The notes beneath the pieces are model-generated. The model did no database searches, had not been told where the DNA came from, and saw nothing but the letters and a program-made list of their open reading frames with translations. A DNA stretch of 64,000 nucleotides. It comes from an uncultured Oscillibacter sp. GTDB lineage: Bacteria > Bacillota > Clostridia > Oscillospirales > Oscillospiraceae. Location: positions 1-64,000 of the forward strand of contig CAJTKE010000008.1 of NCBI GenBank assembly GCA_910576865.1, written 5' to 3'. Within the stretch, counting starts at the first letter, position 1. The number at the start of each line of letters is the position of its first letter. Below, piece by piece: positions 26,127 through 34,520 of the stretch. The position numbers and the translations under genes are program-made.

Positions 26127-27593
26127 ATGAAACACACCATCCGGAAAGCGGCGCTCTGCGCCGCACTGGCCCTGGCCCTGGCGGTCCCCGCCCAGGCGGC
26201 GGAAACCGGCTTCACCGACGTGCCCGAAAACGCGTGGTACGCCTCCGCCGTGGCCTGGTGCCGGGACAAAGGCCTGATGGGCGGCACCTCCGCCACCCGG
26301 TTTTCCCCGGACCGGCCCATGACCCGGGGGATGCTGGCCTCGGTGCTGTACCGTCTGGCCGGGTCCCCGGCGGCGGGGGAGAACCCCTTCCCCGACGTGG
26401 AGGGCCGGCACGCCCCCGCCGTGGCCTGGGCCGCTGAGAAGGGCATCCTGAACGGCTACGCCTCGGGCCGCTTCGGCCCCGATGATCCCATCACCCGGGA
26501 GCAGCTGGCGGCGGCGTTCTGGCGCTTCGCCGGCAGTCCCGCCGCCGCGGCGGAGGACTACGCCGACGAGTCCGCCATCTCCTCCTACGCCGTCCAGGCG
26601 GTGGACTGGGCCCGCTCCACCGGCCTGATGAGCGGCCGGGCGGACGGCCGCTTCGACCCCAAGGCCGGGGCCACCCGGGCCCACATGGCCAAGGTGCTGG
26701 CATCCTACGCCGGCGCGCCCCGGGCGGCGTCCCAGGTCAGCGCCATGGACGTCATGTGTCAGCCCCAGGGCATCGCGGAGATGCCGGACGGCTCCCTCCT
26801 GGTCACCGACGGGTACGGCAAAGTGGTCTGGCGCGTGCGGGACGGAAAGAGCACCGTCTACGCCGGAGCCGACACGGTGGAGGACGTCTACGGCCAGCCC
26901 GTGGGCGGCTATCACGACGACACCCGGCCTGACAGCATTTTCAAAGACCCCTGGGCCGTGGCCCCGTTCCTGGGCGGCTGGGCGGTTTCGGACACGGAGA
27001 ACGGCGTGGTTCGCTTCCTCCGCCCGGAGGACGACAAAAAGGCGGGCCGCACGGACGTGACGGACCTGGGCATCAAGTTTGACCATCCCACGGGCCTCGC
27101 CGCCGACGGGGACGGCAACCTCTACGTCTCGGAGACCTACCTGGGCACGGTGCTGAAGATCACCCCCAAGGGAGAGATCACCACCATGGCCTCCGGCCTG
27201 TCGGAGCCCATGGGCCTGTGCTGGGCGGACGGCTCGCTGTACGTGGCGGAGAGCGGCGGCAACCGCATTCTGAGAATCAGCGGCATCCGCCGGGTGGCGG
27301 TGGTGGCCGGCAGCGGTGAATCCGGCAGCGCCGACGGCACGGCGGAAAAGGCCCGGTTCTCCGGCCCCAAGGGCGTGGCGGTGGACAAGGACGGCACGGT
27401 CTACGCCGCGGACACGGACAACGGCACCATCCGCCGCATCCGGGACGGGCAGGTCACCACGATCCTCTCCCGGAACCCCATGGACGTGACAGAGCTGTTC
27501 CCCTCCGCCCCCGCGGGGATGCTGATTCAGGGCGACACGCTGTATGTGGCGGACGCCTTCGCCAGAAAGCTGCTGGCCCTCCCCCTGCGGTAA
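26127..27593 (+). CDS. SLH-domain protein with C-terminal NHL/beta-propeller repeats
   Basis: 488 residues. Signal peptide (1-25, ending VPAQAAE), three S-layer-homology repeats (about 26-205; FTDVPENAWYASAVAWC, FPDVEGRHAPAVAWAAEKG, YADESAISSYAVQAVDWA), then an NHL/SMP-30-type propeller (about 210-488, PQGIAEMPDGSLLVTDGYG, HPTGLAADGDGNLYVSE, GPKGVAVDKDGTVYAADTD). SLH repeats bind pyruvylated wall polymer, so the propeller would be displayed on the surface. It is 25 bp after the FecR/LRR gene with AAAGGAGAGAGG before the start, and is the last gene before a strong terminator. Confidence 0.9.
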   Translation: MKHTIRKAALCAALALALAVPAQAAETGFTDVPENAWYASAVAWCRDKGLMGGTSATRFSPDRPMTRGMLASVLYRLAGSPAAGENPFPDVEGRHAPAVAWAAEKGILNGYASGRFGPDDPITREQLAAAFWRFAGSPAAAAEDYADESAISSYAVQAVDWARSTGLMSGRADGRFDPKAGATRAHMAKVLASYAGAPRAASQVSAMDVMCQPQGIAEMPDGSLLVTDGYGKVVWRVRDGKSTVYAGADTVEDVYGQPVGGYHDDTRPDSIFKDPWAVAPFLGGWAVSDTENGVVRFLRPEDDKKAGRTDVTDLGIKFDHPTGLAADGDGNLYVSETYLGTVLKITPKGEITTMASGLSEPMGLCWADGSLYVAESGGNRILRISGIRRVAVVAGSGESGSADGTAEKARFSGPKGVAVDKDGTVYAADTDNGTIRRIRDGQVTTILSRNPMDVTELFPSAPAGMLIQGDTLYVADAFARKLLALPLR

Positions 27594-27605
27594 GAGAAGA
27601 ACGTA

Positions 27606-27641
27606 AAAAGCGGCGTCCCGGAGACGGGACGCCGCTTTTTC
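27606..27641. terminator. Bidirectional terminator
   Basis: AAAAGCGGCGTCCCG-GAGA-CGGGACGCCGCTTTTT; ends the plus run and also serves the guanine deaminase gene ending at 27647. Confidence 0.95.
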
Positions 27642-27646
27642 GCTTG

Positions 27647-28915
27647 TCAGGGGGCGGAGAAGACTTTGCGGCCCGCGCTCCACACGGCCCGGACGGCGTT
27701 CCTCTGCCGCCGGTAGACGCAGCGCTCCAGCCGCTCCGCCGCCGTCAGGGGATGGGGCTGGGGAAGAGCTCCGTCGTCCAGCACAATGGCGTGGAGGGAA
27801 TTCCCCGGCGCGAAGCCGGGCTGTTCCCCGAAGAACGCCGCCCCGGCGGAGGTGCCCAGGTACCAGCCCTCCGTCACGGTGAGGAAGTCCGTTCCCCAGC
27901 CGTCCAGGATCCGCCGGGCCTTGGAGGCCCGGATGGACGCCGCCACCACGTCGAACATGTTGAGATGATCCCCCCCGGCGATGTCGCTGCCCAGGGCCAC
28001 CTTCAGTCCCTCGTTCAGCATGGCCCGCACCGGGGCCACGCCGGAGCAGATGTTCTGGTTGGAGTCCGCGCAGTGGACCACGGTGACCCCGGCCTCCCGC
28101 ATGGCGGCCCGCTCCCGCCCGTCGGACCAGACGCAGTGGGCCATGAGGGTTCTGTCGTTCCAGAGGCCGTATTTGGCGTAGGTCTCCCAGTACTGGGCGC
28201 AGTCCGGGTGCAGCTCCCGCACCCAGGCCACCTCTCCGGTGTTCTCCGACAGGTGGGACTGGACGGGGAGGCCCCGCTCCGCCGCCAGCTTCCCCAGGAA
28301 GTCCATCAGTCCGTCGGTGCAGGAGGGGGTGAACCGGGGGGTGATGATGGGCTTGACGTGCCGGAAGTTCCCGCACTCCTCCAGCCAGCGGAGGGTCTCC
28401 CGTTTGGACTCCTCCGTCTCCTCCTGAAGGGCGGGGATGCCGTTCCGGTCCATGTTGACTTTGCCCACGTAGCCGGTGACCCCGGCCTTTTCCAGCTCCT
28501 CCATCAGAATCAGCGTGGCCTGACGGTGGAGGGAGGAGAACATGCACACCCGGGTGGTGCCGTTCTCAATGAGCTCCCGGGCCAGCTGACCGTAGACTTC
28601 CCGGGCGTAGTCCGGGTCGGCGAAGCGGGCCTCGGTGGGGAAGGTGTAGGCGTTCAGCCAGTCCAGCAGCGGCAGGTCCATGCCGCAGCCCTGCATGGGG
28701 TACTGGGGGGCGTGGAGATGCAGGTCCGCCAGGGACTGGAGGATCAGCGCGTCCCCGAAGTCCTCCACCGCAGCCCCGGCGTACCGTTCCGGCAGGGTGG
28801 GGAAGACCCCGGTGGTGATTCCGTCCTCCGCCACGAGATAGCCGCCCTCGGTGATGTCCAGCTTCCCCAGGGCCGGGGCGGAGACGATGGTTCCCTTTAA
28901 AATGGCAGTCGGCAT
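27647..28915 (-). CDS. Guanine deaminase-like amidohydrolase
   Basis: 422 residues, amidohydrolase superfamily. Converts guanine to xanthine in purine salvage/catabolism. Motifs: DLHLHAPQYP (metal HxH), QSHLSEN, AHCVWSDG and GSDIAGGDHLNMF, plus the TPRFTPSCTDGLM loop typical of GuaD. Start at 28915, AAAGGAG 9 nt upstream. Stands alone, divergent from the ZIP transporter; I see no purine riboswitch in its leader. Confidence 0.9.
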   Translation of the reverse strand: MPTAILKGTIVSAPALGKLDITEGGYLVAEDGITTGVFPTLPERYAGAAVEDFGDALILQSLADLHLHAPQYPMQGCGMDLPLLDWLNAYTFPTEARFADPDYAREVYGQLARELIENGTTRVCMFSSLHRQATLILMEELEKAGVTGYVGKVNMDRNGIPALQEETEESKRETLRWLEECGNFRHVKPIITPRFTPSCTDGLMDFLGKLAAERGLPVQSHLSENTGEVAWVRELHPDCAQYWETYAKYGLWNDRTLMAHCVWSDGRERAAMREAGVTVVHCADSNQNICSGVAPVRAMLNEGLKVALGSDIAGGDHLNMFDVVAASIRASKARRILDGWGTDFLTVTEGWYLGTSAGAAFFGEQPGFAPGNSLHAIVLDDGALPQPHPLTAAERLERCVYRRQRNAVRAVWSAGRKVFSAP

Positions 28916-29054
28916 GACAGCAGCTCCTTTGCGATTCAATGATACCACCTTATCACAGCCTCCCGGGGAACGCAAGCACCACTTCTGTTTCCCCCGCTTA
29001 TACTGGCATACGGGCCCCGGGGCTTCCCGGGCCCGAATCGAGGATAAGGCGTTG

Positions 29055-29822
29055 ATGTATATGCTGCGGTCTCTTGGCTGGGCCGCCCTGGGCACGGGCT
29101 TCACGTTTCTGATGACCACCCTGGGCGCCGCCATGGTGTTTTTTCTCTCCGGGGAGCCGAAGCCCCGGTTTCAAAAGGCGATGCTGGGCTTTGCCGCCGG
29201 GGTGATGACGGCGGCCTCCGTGTGGAGCCTGCTGCTTCCCGCCATCGATCAGGCGTCGGAGGAGGGGCGGGTTCCCGGCTGGCTTCCGGCGGCGGCGGGG
29301 ATGCTGCTGGGGGTCGTGTTCCTGGCGGCGCTGGACGGCCTGCTGCCCCGTCTGCGGCGGGCGAAGGAAGTGAACGACGCCTGGCGTCAGAACACGCTGC
29401 TGATGACGGCCATCACCCTACATAACGTGCCGGAGGGCATGGCGGTGGGGCTGGCCTTCGCCCTGGCGGCGGCGGGGGAGGGAGCCGCCGGGGCCATGGC
29501 CCTGGCTCTGGGCATCGGCATCCAGAACTTCCCCGAGGGGGCGGCGGTGGCCCTGCCCCTGCGGCAGGAGGGCCGGGGGCGCCTGGGCGCCTTCACCGGC
29601 GGCATGCTCTCCGGGGCGGTGGAGCCGGTGTTCGGCATCCTGGTGGTGCTGATCGCCGCCTGGGCCCACCCCATGATGCCCTGGCTTCTGAGCTTCGCCG
29701 CCGGGGCCATGCTGTACGTGGTGGTGGAGGAGCTGGTCCCCCAGGCCCACAGCCGGGCGGGAACCTGCGGGTTTGTCGGCGGGTTCCTCATCATGATGGT
29801 GCTGGATGTGGCGCTGGGATAG
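29055..29822 (+). CDS. ZIP-family divalent metal transporter
   Basis: 255 residues, eight predicted TM helices. Conserved HNVPEGMAVG (TM4) and QNFPEGAAVALPL (TM5) metal-binding motifs identify the GufA/ZupT-like ZIP group, which imports Zn2+ and other divalent cations. The histidine-rich loop of eukaryotic ZIPs is missing. Start ATG 29055, with a possible alternative at 29061. A GC-rich hairpin (29011-29034) lies between the promoter-like TATACT (28999-29004) and the start, which could affect translation. Confidence 0.93.
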   Translation: MYMLRSLGWAALGTGFTFLMTTLGAAMVFFLSGEPKPRFQKAMLGFAAGVMTAASVWSLLLPAIDQASEEGRVPGWLPAAAGMLLGVVFLAALDGLLPRLRRAKEVNDAWRQNTLLMTAITLHNVPEGMAVGLAFALAAAGEGAAGAMALALGIGIQNFPEGAAVALPLRQEGRGRLGAFTGGMLSGAVEPVFGILVVLIAAWAHPMMPWLLSFAAGAMLYVVVEELVPQAHSRAGTCGFVGGFLIMMVLDVALG

Positions 29823-29837
29823 CGGGGGAACCGCCTC

Positions 29838-30548
29838 TCACCGGTTATAGTCGAAGTGCAGGCGGATCCGGTCCCCCCGGAACATGACGTGAATGACCTC
29901 AAAGGGCACGTCATTCTCGGAATAGTTCAGCTGTTCCAGGGACAGCAGCGGGTAGCCCGCCGCCACCTCCAGAAGCCTGGCGACGTTGGAGGAGGCGAAA
30001 ATCACCTCCAGGAATTCGTTGGTGGAGCAGATGTGGTAGCCGTAGGCCTCCATGATGTCGGACAGCATCGCGTGGTAAATGTCATGGGATTCAAAGTCGG
30101 GAAACAGATGCCGGGGCAGAAAGGAGTCCGAGATGGAAAAGGGCTGTCCGTCCACATAGCGGATATGCCGGTAAAAATAGACATCGGAGCCCTCGCTCAC
30201 CCGGAGGAGGGAGGCGAGCTTGGGGGAGGCGGTGACGAGCTTGCACTCCAGGACCTTGTTTTCCGTCAGATACCCCTTCTGCTCCAGCTGTTCGCGGATG
30301 AGCTGCTTGTATGGCGCGTGGGCGTGTATTTTCTTGGGAAGAACAAAGCTCCCCTTTCCGTGGACGCTCTCAATCAAGCCGTCGTGGATCAGGGTAGCCA
30401 GTACATTGCGGACCAGGGTGCGGCTTACGTGATACTGCTGCATGAGCTCCGTCTCCGACGGCAGCTTGTCCCCGGGCTTCCAGAGGCCCGACGCCAGATT
30501 GCCCCGGAGAGCCTGCTCCAGCATCTCCTGCTTCGTGTGTTTTTCCAT
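29838..30548 (-). CDS. GntR-family (HutC/UTRA-type) transcriptional regulator
   Basis: 236 residues: N-terminal GntR winged helix (about 8-72, KPGDKLPSETELMQQYHVSR) and a C-terminal UTRA ligand-binding domain (about 85-235). HutC-subfamily regulators usually repress a catabolic operon and are released by its substrate or an intermediate. It is the 3'-most gene beside the IlvD/TRAP operon on the same strand but has its own consensus promoter (30632-30660) and is separated from it by a 13-bp-stem hairpin. A likely target is the palindrome at 36725-36754 over the operon promoter. Start at 30548 has GAGGGA upstream. Confidence 0.92.
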   Translation of the reverse strand: MEKHTKQEMLEQALRGNLASGLWKPGDKLPSETELMQQYHVSRTLVRNVLATLIHDGLIESVHGKGSFVLPKKIHAHAPYKQLIREQLEQKGYLTENKVLECKLVTASPKLASLLRVSEGSDVYFYRHIRYVDGQPFSISDSFLPRHLFPDFESHDIYHAMLSDIMEAYGYHICSTNEFLEVIFASSNVARLLEVAAGYPLLSLEQLNYSENDVPFEVIHVMFRGDRIRLHFDYNR

Positions 30549-30631
30549 ACAGTCCCTCAACCATACCATGAATTTGAATGGCTCCGCGTCTTGCGGAAAT
30601 CATGTGTTTCCACCGGTTTCCATTGCATTAA

Positions 30632-30660
30632 AGTATATCAAAGCGTCCCGGCGATGTCAA
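30632..30660 (-). promoter_or_regulatory. Sigma-A promoter of the GntR gene
   Basis: Minus strand TTGACA (30655-30660), 17-bp spacer, TATACT (30632-30637); near-perfect consensus. Confidence 0.85.
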
Positions 30661-30697
30661 ATTGAAATTGGGTCCGGGGAACCGGACGGCGGGGACG

Positions 30698-30732
30698 CGG
30701 CGGGCCGGCGCCTGACAGACGCCGGCCCGCCG
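30698..30732 (-). terminator. GC-rich hairpin after the IlvD-family gene
   Basis: Perfect 13-bp arms CGGCGGGCCGGCG at 30698-30710 and 30720-30732, 28 nt after the stop on the minus strand. No U-tract, so termination may be inefficient. Confidence 0.6.
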
Positions 30733-30759
30733 TATGTTCCATGCGCTTGTTCAGGGCCG

Positions 30760-32418
30760 TCAGAGCGTCACGTTTTCCGCGCTCATGACCGCGCCCTTCA
30801 GGATGGACCCCACGGTCTGCTTGTAAATGCCCATGAAGCCCTTGGGCATGTCCACCTTCAGATCGAATTCCCGGATCCGGCGGCTGATCTCCTCGTCGGA
30901 CAGCTCGACCCGCAGATACCGCTTCTCAATGTCGTACTCCACGATGTCGCCGTCCCGCACGGCCACCACCGGGCCCCGGAGACCCGCCTCCGGAGAGAGA
31001 TAGCCGAAGCACGCGCCCGCCGCCGCGCCGGACAGCCGCCCGTCCGTGATGGTGCAGCAGGTGGCGCCCAGGGCGCTGCCCTTCAGGCGCGTGGCGAACT
31101 GATAGGCGGAGCCCGGTCCGCCCTTGGGTCCCTGCATCAGGACGAAGACCGCCGTGTGGGGCTCGATCTCGTCATTTTCCAGGGCCTCGATGGCGGACAT
31201 CACCGTGTAGAACACCCGGGCCTTCCCGCGGAAGCGCCAGAGCTCGCCGGGGACGGCGGACTTTTTGATGAAAGCGCCCTCCGGCGCGATATTTCCCTTC
31301 ACGAGGACCAGCCCGCCCTCCGTGTCCAGCGGCTGGTCCCGGTGACGGATGACCTCGGGGTTGCGGTTTTCGGCCTGGGCGATGTTTTCCCCCAGGGTCT
31401 TCCCGTTGACGCACAGGCAGGACAGGTCCAGCTGGTCCCTCAGCTCCGCCAGCAGGGCGTGGAGGCCGCCGGCCTCGTCGAAGTCCCGCATGGTGTGGGG
31501 GCCGTTGGGCCGGATGCCCACCAGGAGAGGGATCTCCTGGCTGGCCTGGGCGTAGATCTCGCTGCAGTCGATTCCCAGCTCCGCCTCCGTGGCGGCGGCG
31601 GGGATATGGATCACGGTGTTGGAGGAGCCTCCGATGGCCATGCAGACCTTGATGGCGTTGGTGACGGAGGCGTCCGTTATGATTTGGCGGGCGGTGATTC
31701 CCTTCCGCCACAGCTCCATCACCTGGCGTCCCGCCTCCCGGGCCACCTCCAGCAGCTTCCCGCTTCTCGCCGAGGTCGTGGTGTTGCCGGGGAGGGACAT
31801 TCCGATGGTCTCCACCATGAAGCTCATGCTGTTGGCGGTGCCCATCATGCCGCAGGCGCCGGGCGCCGGGCAGGCCGCGTCAATGAGCTGGTCCATGTAC
31901 TCCTGGGTGATTTTCCCCTCCCGCAGCTTGGTCAGGTTGATGCCGATGTCGATGAAGTCCACGTTTTCTCCGTTCAGCTTTCCGGTGTTCATGTACCCGC
32001 CCGTGACAATGATCGTGGGCAGGTCCAGGCGGCCGGCGGCCATCAGAAGGGCGGGGACCACCTTGTCACAGGTGCCGATCAGCACCAGGGCGTCCATTTT
32101 GTTGGCCTCCGCGTACATCTCGATCTCGTTGACCAGCAGGTCCCGGCTGGGCAGGACGTAGGACCCGCTTCCGATGCAGTCGCACAGGTTCATGCCGTTG
32201 AAATTGAAGGGGACGCCGCCGGCCTCCCGCACGCCCTTGCAGACGGCCTCCGCCACGGGCAGAAGGTGGATGTGCCCGGGGTTGATGTCGCTCCAGGTGT
32301 TGACCACGCCCACCCGGGGCTTTGCCAGGTCCTCGTCGGTCAGCCCGATCCCGTGAAGCAGGGAACGGGGGGCCGACAGGCCCTCATAGGTTTTGAATTG
32401 GCTCCTTAACTCAGTCAT
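30760..32418 (-). CDS. IlvD/Edd-family dehydratase (dihydroxy-acid or sugar-acid dehydratase)
   Basis: 552 residues, full length. Fe-S-dependent dehydratase that turns 2,3-dihydroxy acids or aldonates into 2-keto acids. Cys-containing motifs LCDCIGSGSY, GTCDKVVPALLM and CPAPGACGMMGTANSM, plus TDGRLSGAAAG near the C-terminus, are present. The first region reads NPGHIHL instead of the TPCN of [2Fe-2S] enzymes. The gene is in an operon with a TAXI-TRAP transporter, a NAD-dependent opine-dehydrogenase-like protein and a GntR regulator, with no ilvBNC neighbours; a catabolic sugar-acid or hydroxy-acid role is therefore likelier than branched-chain biosynthesis. The exact substrate is undetermined. 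Confidence 0.85.
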   Translation of the reverse strand: MTELRSQFKTYEGLSAPRSLLHGIGLTDEDLAKPRVGVVNTWSDINPGHIHLLPVAEAVCKGVREAGGVPFNFNGMNLCDCIGSGSYVLPSRDLLVNEIEMYAEANKMDALVLIGTCDKVVPALLMAAGRLDLPTIIVTGGYMNTGKLNGENVDFIDIGINLTKLREGKITQEYMDQLIDAACPAPGACGMMGTANSMSFMVETIGMSLPGNTTTSARSGKLLEVAREAGRQVMELWRKGITARQIITDASVTNAIKVCMAIGGSSNTVIHIPAAATEAELGIDCSEIYAQASQEIPLLVGIRPNGPHTMRDFDEAGGLHALLAELRDQLDLSCLCVNGKTLGENIAQAENRNPEVIRHRDQPLDTEGGLVLVKGNIAPEGAFIKKSAVPGELWRFRGKARVFYTVMSAIEALENDEIEPHTAVFVLMQGPKGGPGSAYQFATRLKGSALGATCCTITDGRLSGAAAGACFGYLSPEAGLRGPVVAVRDGDIVEYDIEKRYLRVELSDEEISRRIREFDLKVDMPKGFMGIYKQTVGSILKGAVMSAENVTL

Positions 32419-32445
32419 AAATACATCCTCTCCATGTTTTTGTAA

Positions 32446-34440
32446 TCATTGCGGCTTGTCAGGCGGGGTCTGGCGCCCCGCGGAAGCGCGCCGCTTCCGG
32501 TGGATATGAATCTGACGGACGATGATCGTCACCGCCGACAGCAGGCCCAGCAGATCCGTGGCGGCGCCCGGGATCACGAGCAGGAATCCCGCCGCCCCCA
32601 GCAGGGCGGATTCCCAGGTTTTCAGGTCGTAGACGACGAAGCGCTCAAAGGCCATGCAGAGCATGGTGATGCCGGCCACCGCGGTGAACAGCGTCGAAAC
32701 GGTCTCCAGCAGCGGCGCGCCCGTCACCAGCAGGATGCTGGAGTTGTACACGAAGACATAGGGCACCAGCAGCCCGGGGAAGGCGATCCGGAAGGAAATC
32801 CAGCCGGCCTTGGCGGGATTGCACTGGGCGATGCCCGCGCCGGCGTAGGCCGCGATCGCCACCGGGGGCGTGATGGAGGCCATGATTCCGTAGTAGAAGC
32901 AGAACAGGTGGGCGGCGATCACGGGGACGCCGAAACGGGTCAGCACCGGGGCCACCAGCGTCGCCATGACAATGTAGACGCCGGTGCAGGGCAGGCCCAT
33001 GCCCAGAACGACAGAGAGGAGCATCGCCAGGACGCAGGTAAGAAGCAGCTTGCCCTGGGCGAGGACCAGAATATAGTTCCCCAGGACCGTTCCGATGCCG
33101 GTCAGGGTCACGATGCCGATGATGAAGCCCACGCAGGCGCAGGCCACCGCCACCGATACCGAGCGCTGCGCCCCCAGAATCAGCCCGTCGATGATGTCCC
33201 GGAAGCTCATCCGCGTGGTTTTCCGGAGCTGGGCCACCACCACGGTGGAGACGATGCCCCAGAAGCCGGAGAAGACCGCCGAGTAACCGGCGCAGATCAT
33301 GTAGATCACCAGGATGAAGGGAATCAGCAGGTGGCCCCGCTCCTTCAGGGCCTTCTTCAGATCGGGGCACTCCTCCCTGGTGAGCCCCCGGAGGCCGTTC
33401 TTTTTCGCCCGGAGGTGAACGGCGATGAAAATCGCGAAGTAGTACAGGACACAGGGGCAGATCGCCGCGAACATGATCTGCTTGTAGGGCATCCCGATAT
33501 AGTCCGCCATCAGGAACGCCGCCGTTCCCATCACCGGCGGGACGATCTGCCCGCCGGTGGAGGCGCAGGCCTCCACCGCCGCGGCGAATTCCGGCTGATA
33601 GCCGATCCGCTTCATCATGGGGATCGTGAAAGCGCCGGTGGTCACCACATTGGCCGCCGCGCTGCCGCTGACCGTGCCGAAGAGGGCGCTGGAGAGCACG
33701 GCGACCTTGGCGGGCCCCCCGGGCTGGCGTCCGGTCAGGGCGATGGCCACGTCCTGAATCAGGGCCCCCAGGCCGCTTTTTTCCAGGAAGGCGCCAAAGA
33801 TGACGAACAGCACGATATAGTTGGCGGAGGTTCCCAGGCAGGTCCCGAAAATGCCCTCCGGGATCATGTACAGATGGTCCACCAGCCGCCGGATGCTGCC
33901 GCCCTTGGTCTGAAAGATGCCGGGCAGCAGATAGCCGAAATACCCGTACAGCAGAAAGATGATGGCGATCAGGCTCAGCTCTTTGGCCACACAGCGGCGG
34001 GTCGCCTCCAGAATCAGGAAGGTCAGCACAATCGCCATCACCATGTCTGTCCGGTTGGCGATTCCGCTGCGCATCAGGAAGTTTTTGTTGTCCAGAATGA
34101 CATAGCCGATGCAGATGATGGAGACAAGGGAAAGCGCCACGTCCAGGGCGGATGGCCGTTTCCGCTTTTTGGACCCGGGATACATCAAAAACGCCAGCGC
34201 CATGACAAAGAAGAGATGAATGGAGCGCTGGAGCATGGTTTCCAGAAGGCCCGTGCCGGAGGTGTAAATGTGGAAGCACGCCATCAGCAGGGCCAGGACC
34301 GCCGCCGCCTTGCGGTGCCATCCCGCCTCCGTGACGGTGTTTTCCTCCTTTGAATACTTCTCCAGCACCTCCTGCTGCAGCTTTTCATCCACAGTTTCCA
34401 GTTCCGGACGCGCCTGCTTGGTTTTGTCTGATTTGCCCAT
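32446..34440 (-). CDS. TAXI-type TRAP transporter fused permease (4TM + 12TM)
   Basis: 664 residues with about 16-18 TM helices: the small DctQ-like and the large DctM-like subunits are fused, as usual in TAXI systems. GSAAANVVTTGAFTIPMM, ASTGGQIVPPVMGTAAF and GMGLPCTGVYIV are typical DctM loop segments. Works with the TAXI solute-binding protein encoded upstream, driving Na+-coupled import of dicarboxylate, amino-acid-like or other organic acid. Start at 34440 with GGAGGG 5 nt upstream; an upstream ATG at 34482 lies within the 34462-34499 hairpin. Substrate unknown. Confidence 0.93.
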   Translation of the reverse strand: MGKSDKTKQARPELETVDEKLQQEVLEKYSKEENTVTEAGWHRKAAAVLALLMACFHIYTSGTGLLETMLQRSIHLFFVMALAFLMYPGSKKRKRPSALDVALSLVSIICIGYVILDNKNFLMRSGIANRTDMVMAIVLTFLILEATRRCVAKELSLIAIIFLLYGYFGYLLPGIFQTKGGSIRRLVDHLYMIPEGIFGTCLGTSANYIVLFVIFGAFLEKSGLGALIQDVAIALTGRQPGGPAKVAVLSSALFGTVSGSAAANVVTTGAFTIPMMKRIGYQPEFAAAVEACASTGGQIVPPVMGTAAFLMADYIGMPYKQIMFAAICPCVLYYFAIFIAVHLRAKKNGLRGLTREECPDLKKALKERGHLLIPFILVIYMICAGYSAVFSGFWGIVSTVVVAQLRKTTRMSFRDIIDGLILGAQRSVSVAVACACVGFIIGIVTLTGIGTVLGNYILVLAQGKLLLTCVLAMLLSVVLGMGLPCTGVYIVMATLVAPVLTRFGVPVIAAHLFCFYYGIMASITPPVAIAAYAGAGIAQCNPAKAGWISFRIAFPGLLVPYVFVYNSSILLVTGAPLLETVSTLFTAVAGITMLCMAFERFVVYDLKTWESALLGAAGFLLVIPGAATDLLGLLSAVTIIVRQIHIHRKRRASAGRQTPPDKPQ

Positions 34441-34461
34441 AAAAGCCCTCCAAGAGAACGG

Positions 34462-34499
34462 GGCCAGGAATGAACTGGCCATTCAATTCATTCCTGGCC
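34462..34499 (-). repeat. Intercistronic hairpin between TAXI SBP and permease genes
   Basis: Perfect 13-bp arms GGCCAGGAATGAA (34462-34474) and TTCATTCCTGGCC (34487-34499). No U-tract. The position suggests it stabilises the SBP message, giving more binding protein than permease. Confidence 0.7.
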
Positions 34500-34520
34500 G
34501 TTGGTGTGGCGCCGGACCGC

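Noticed and set aside
30760..32418. Apparent loss of the first Fe-S cysteine in the IlvD-family enzyme (NPGH instead of TPCN)
   Set aside because: PGH variants are common in functional DHADs of archaea and Clostridia as I recall, so this is not a defect.
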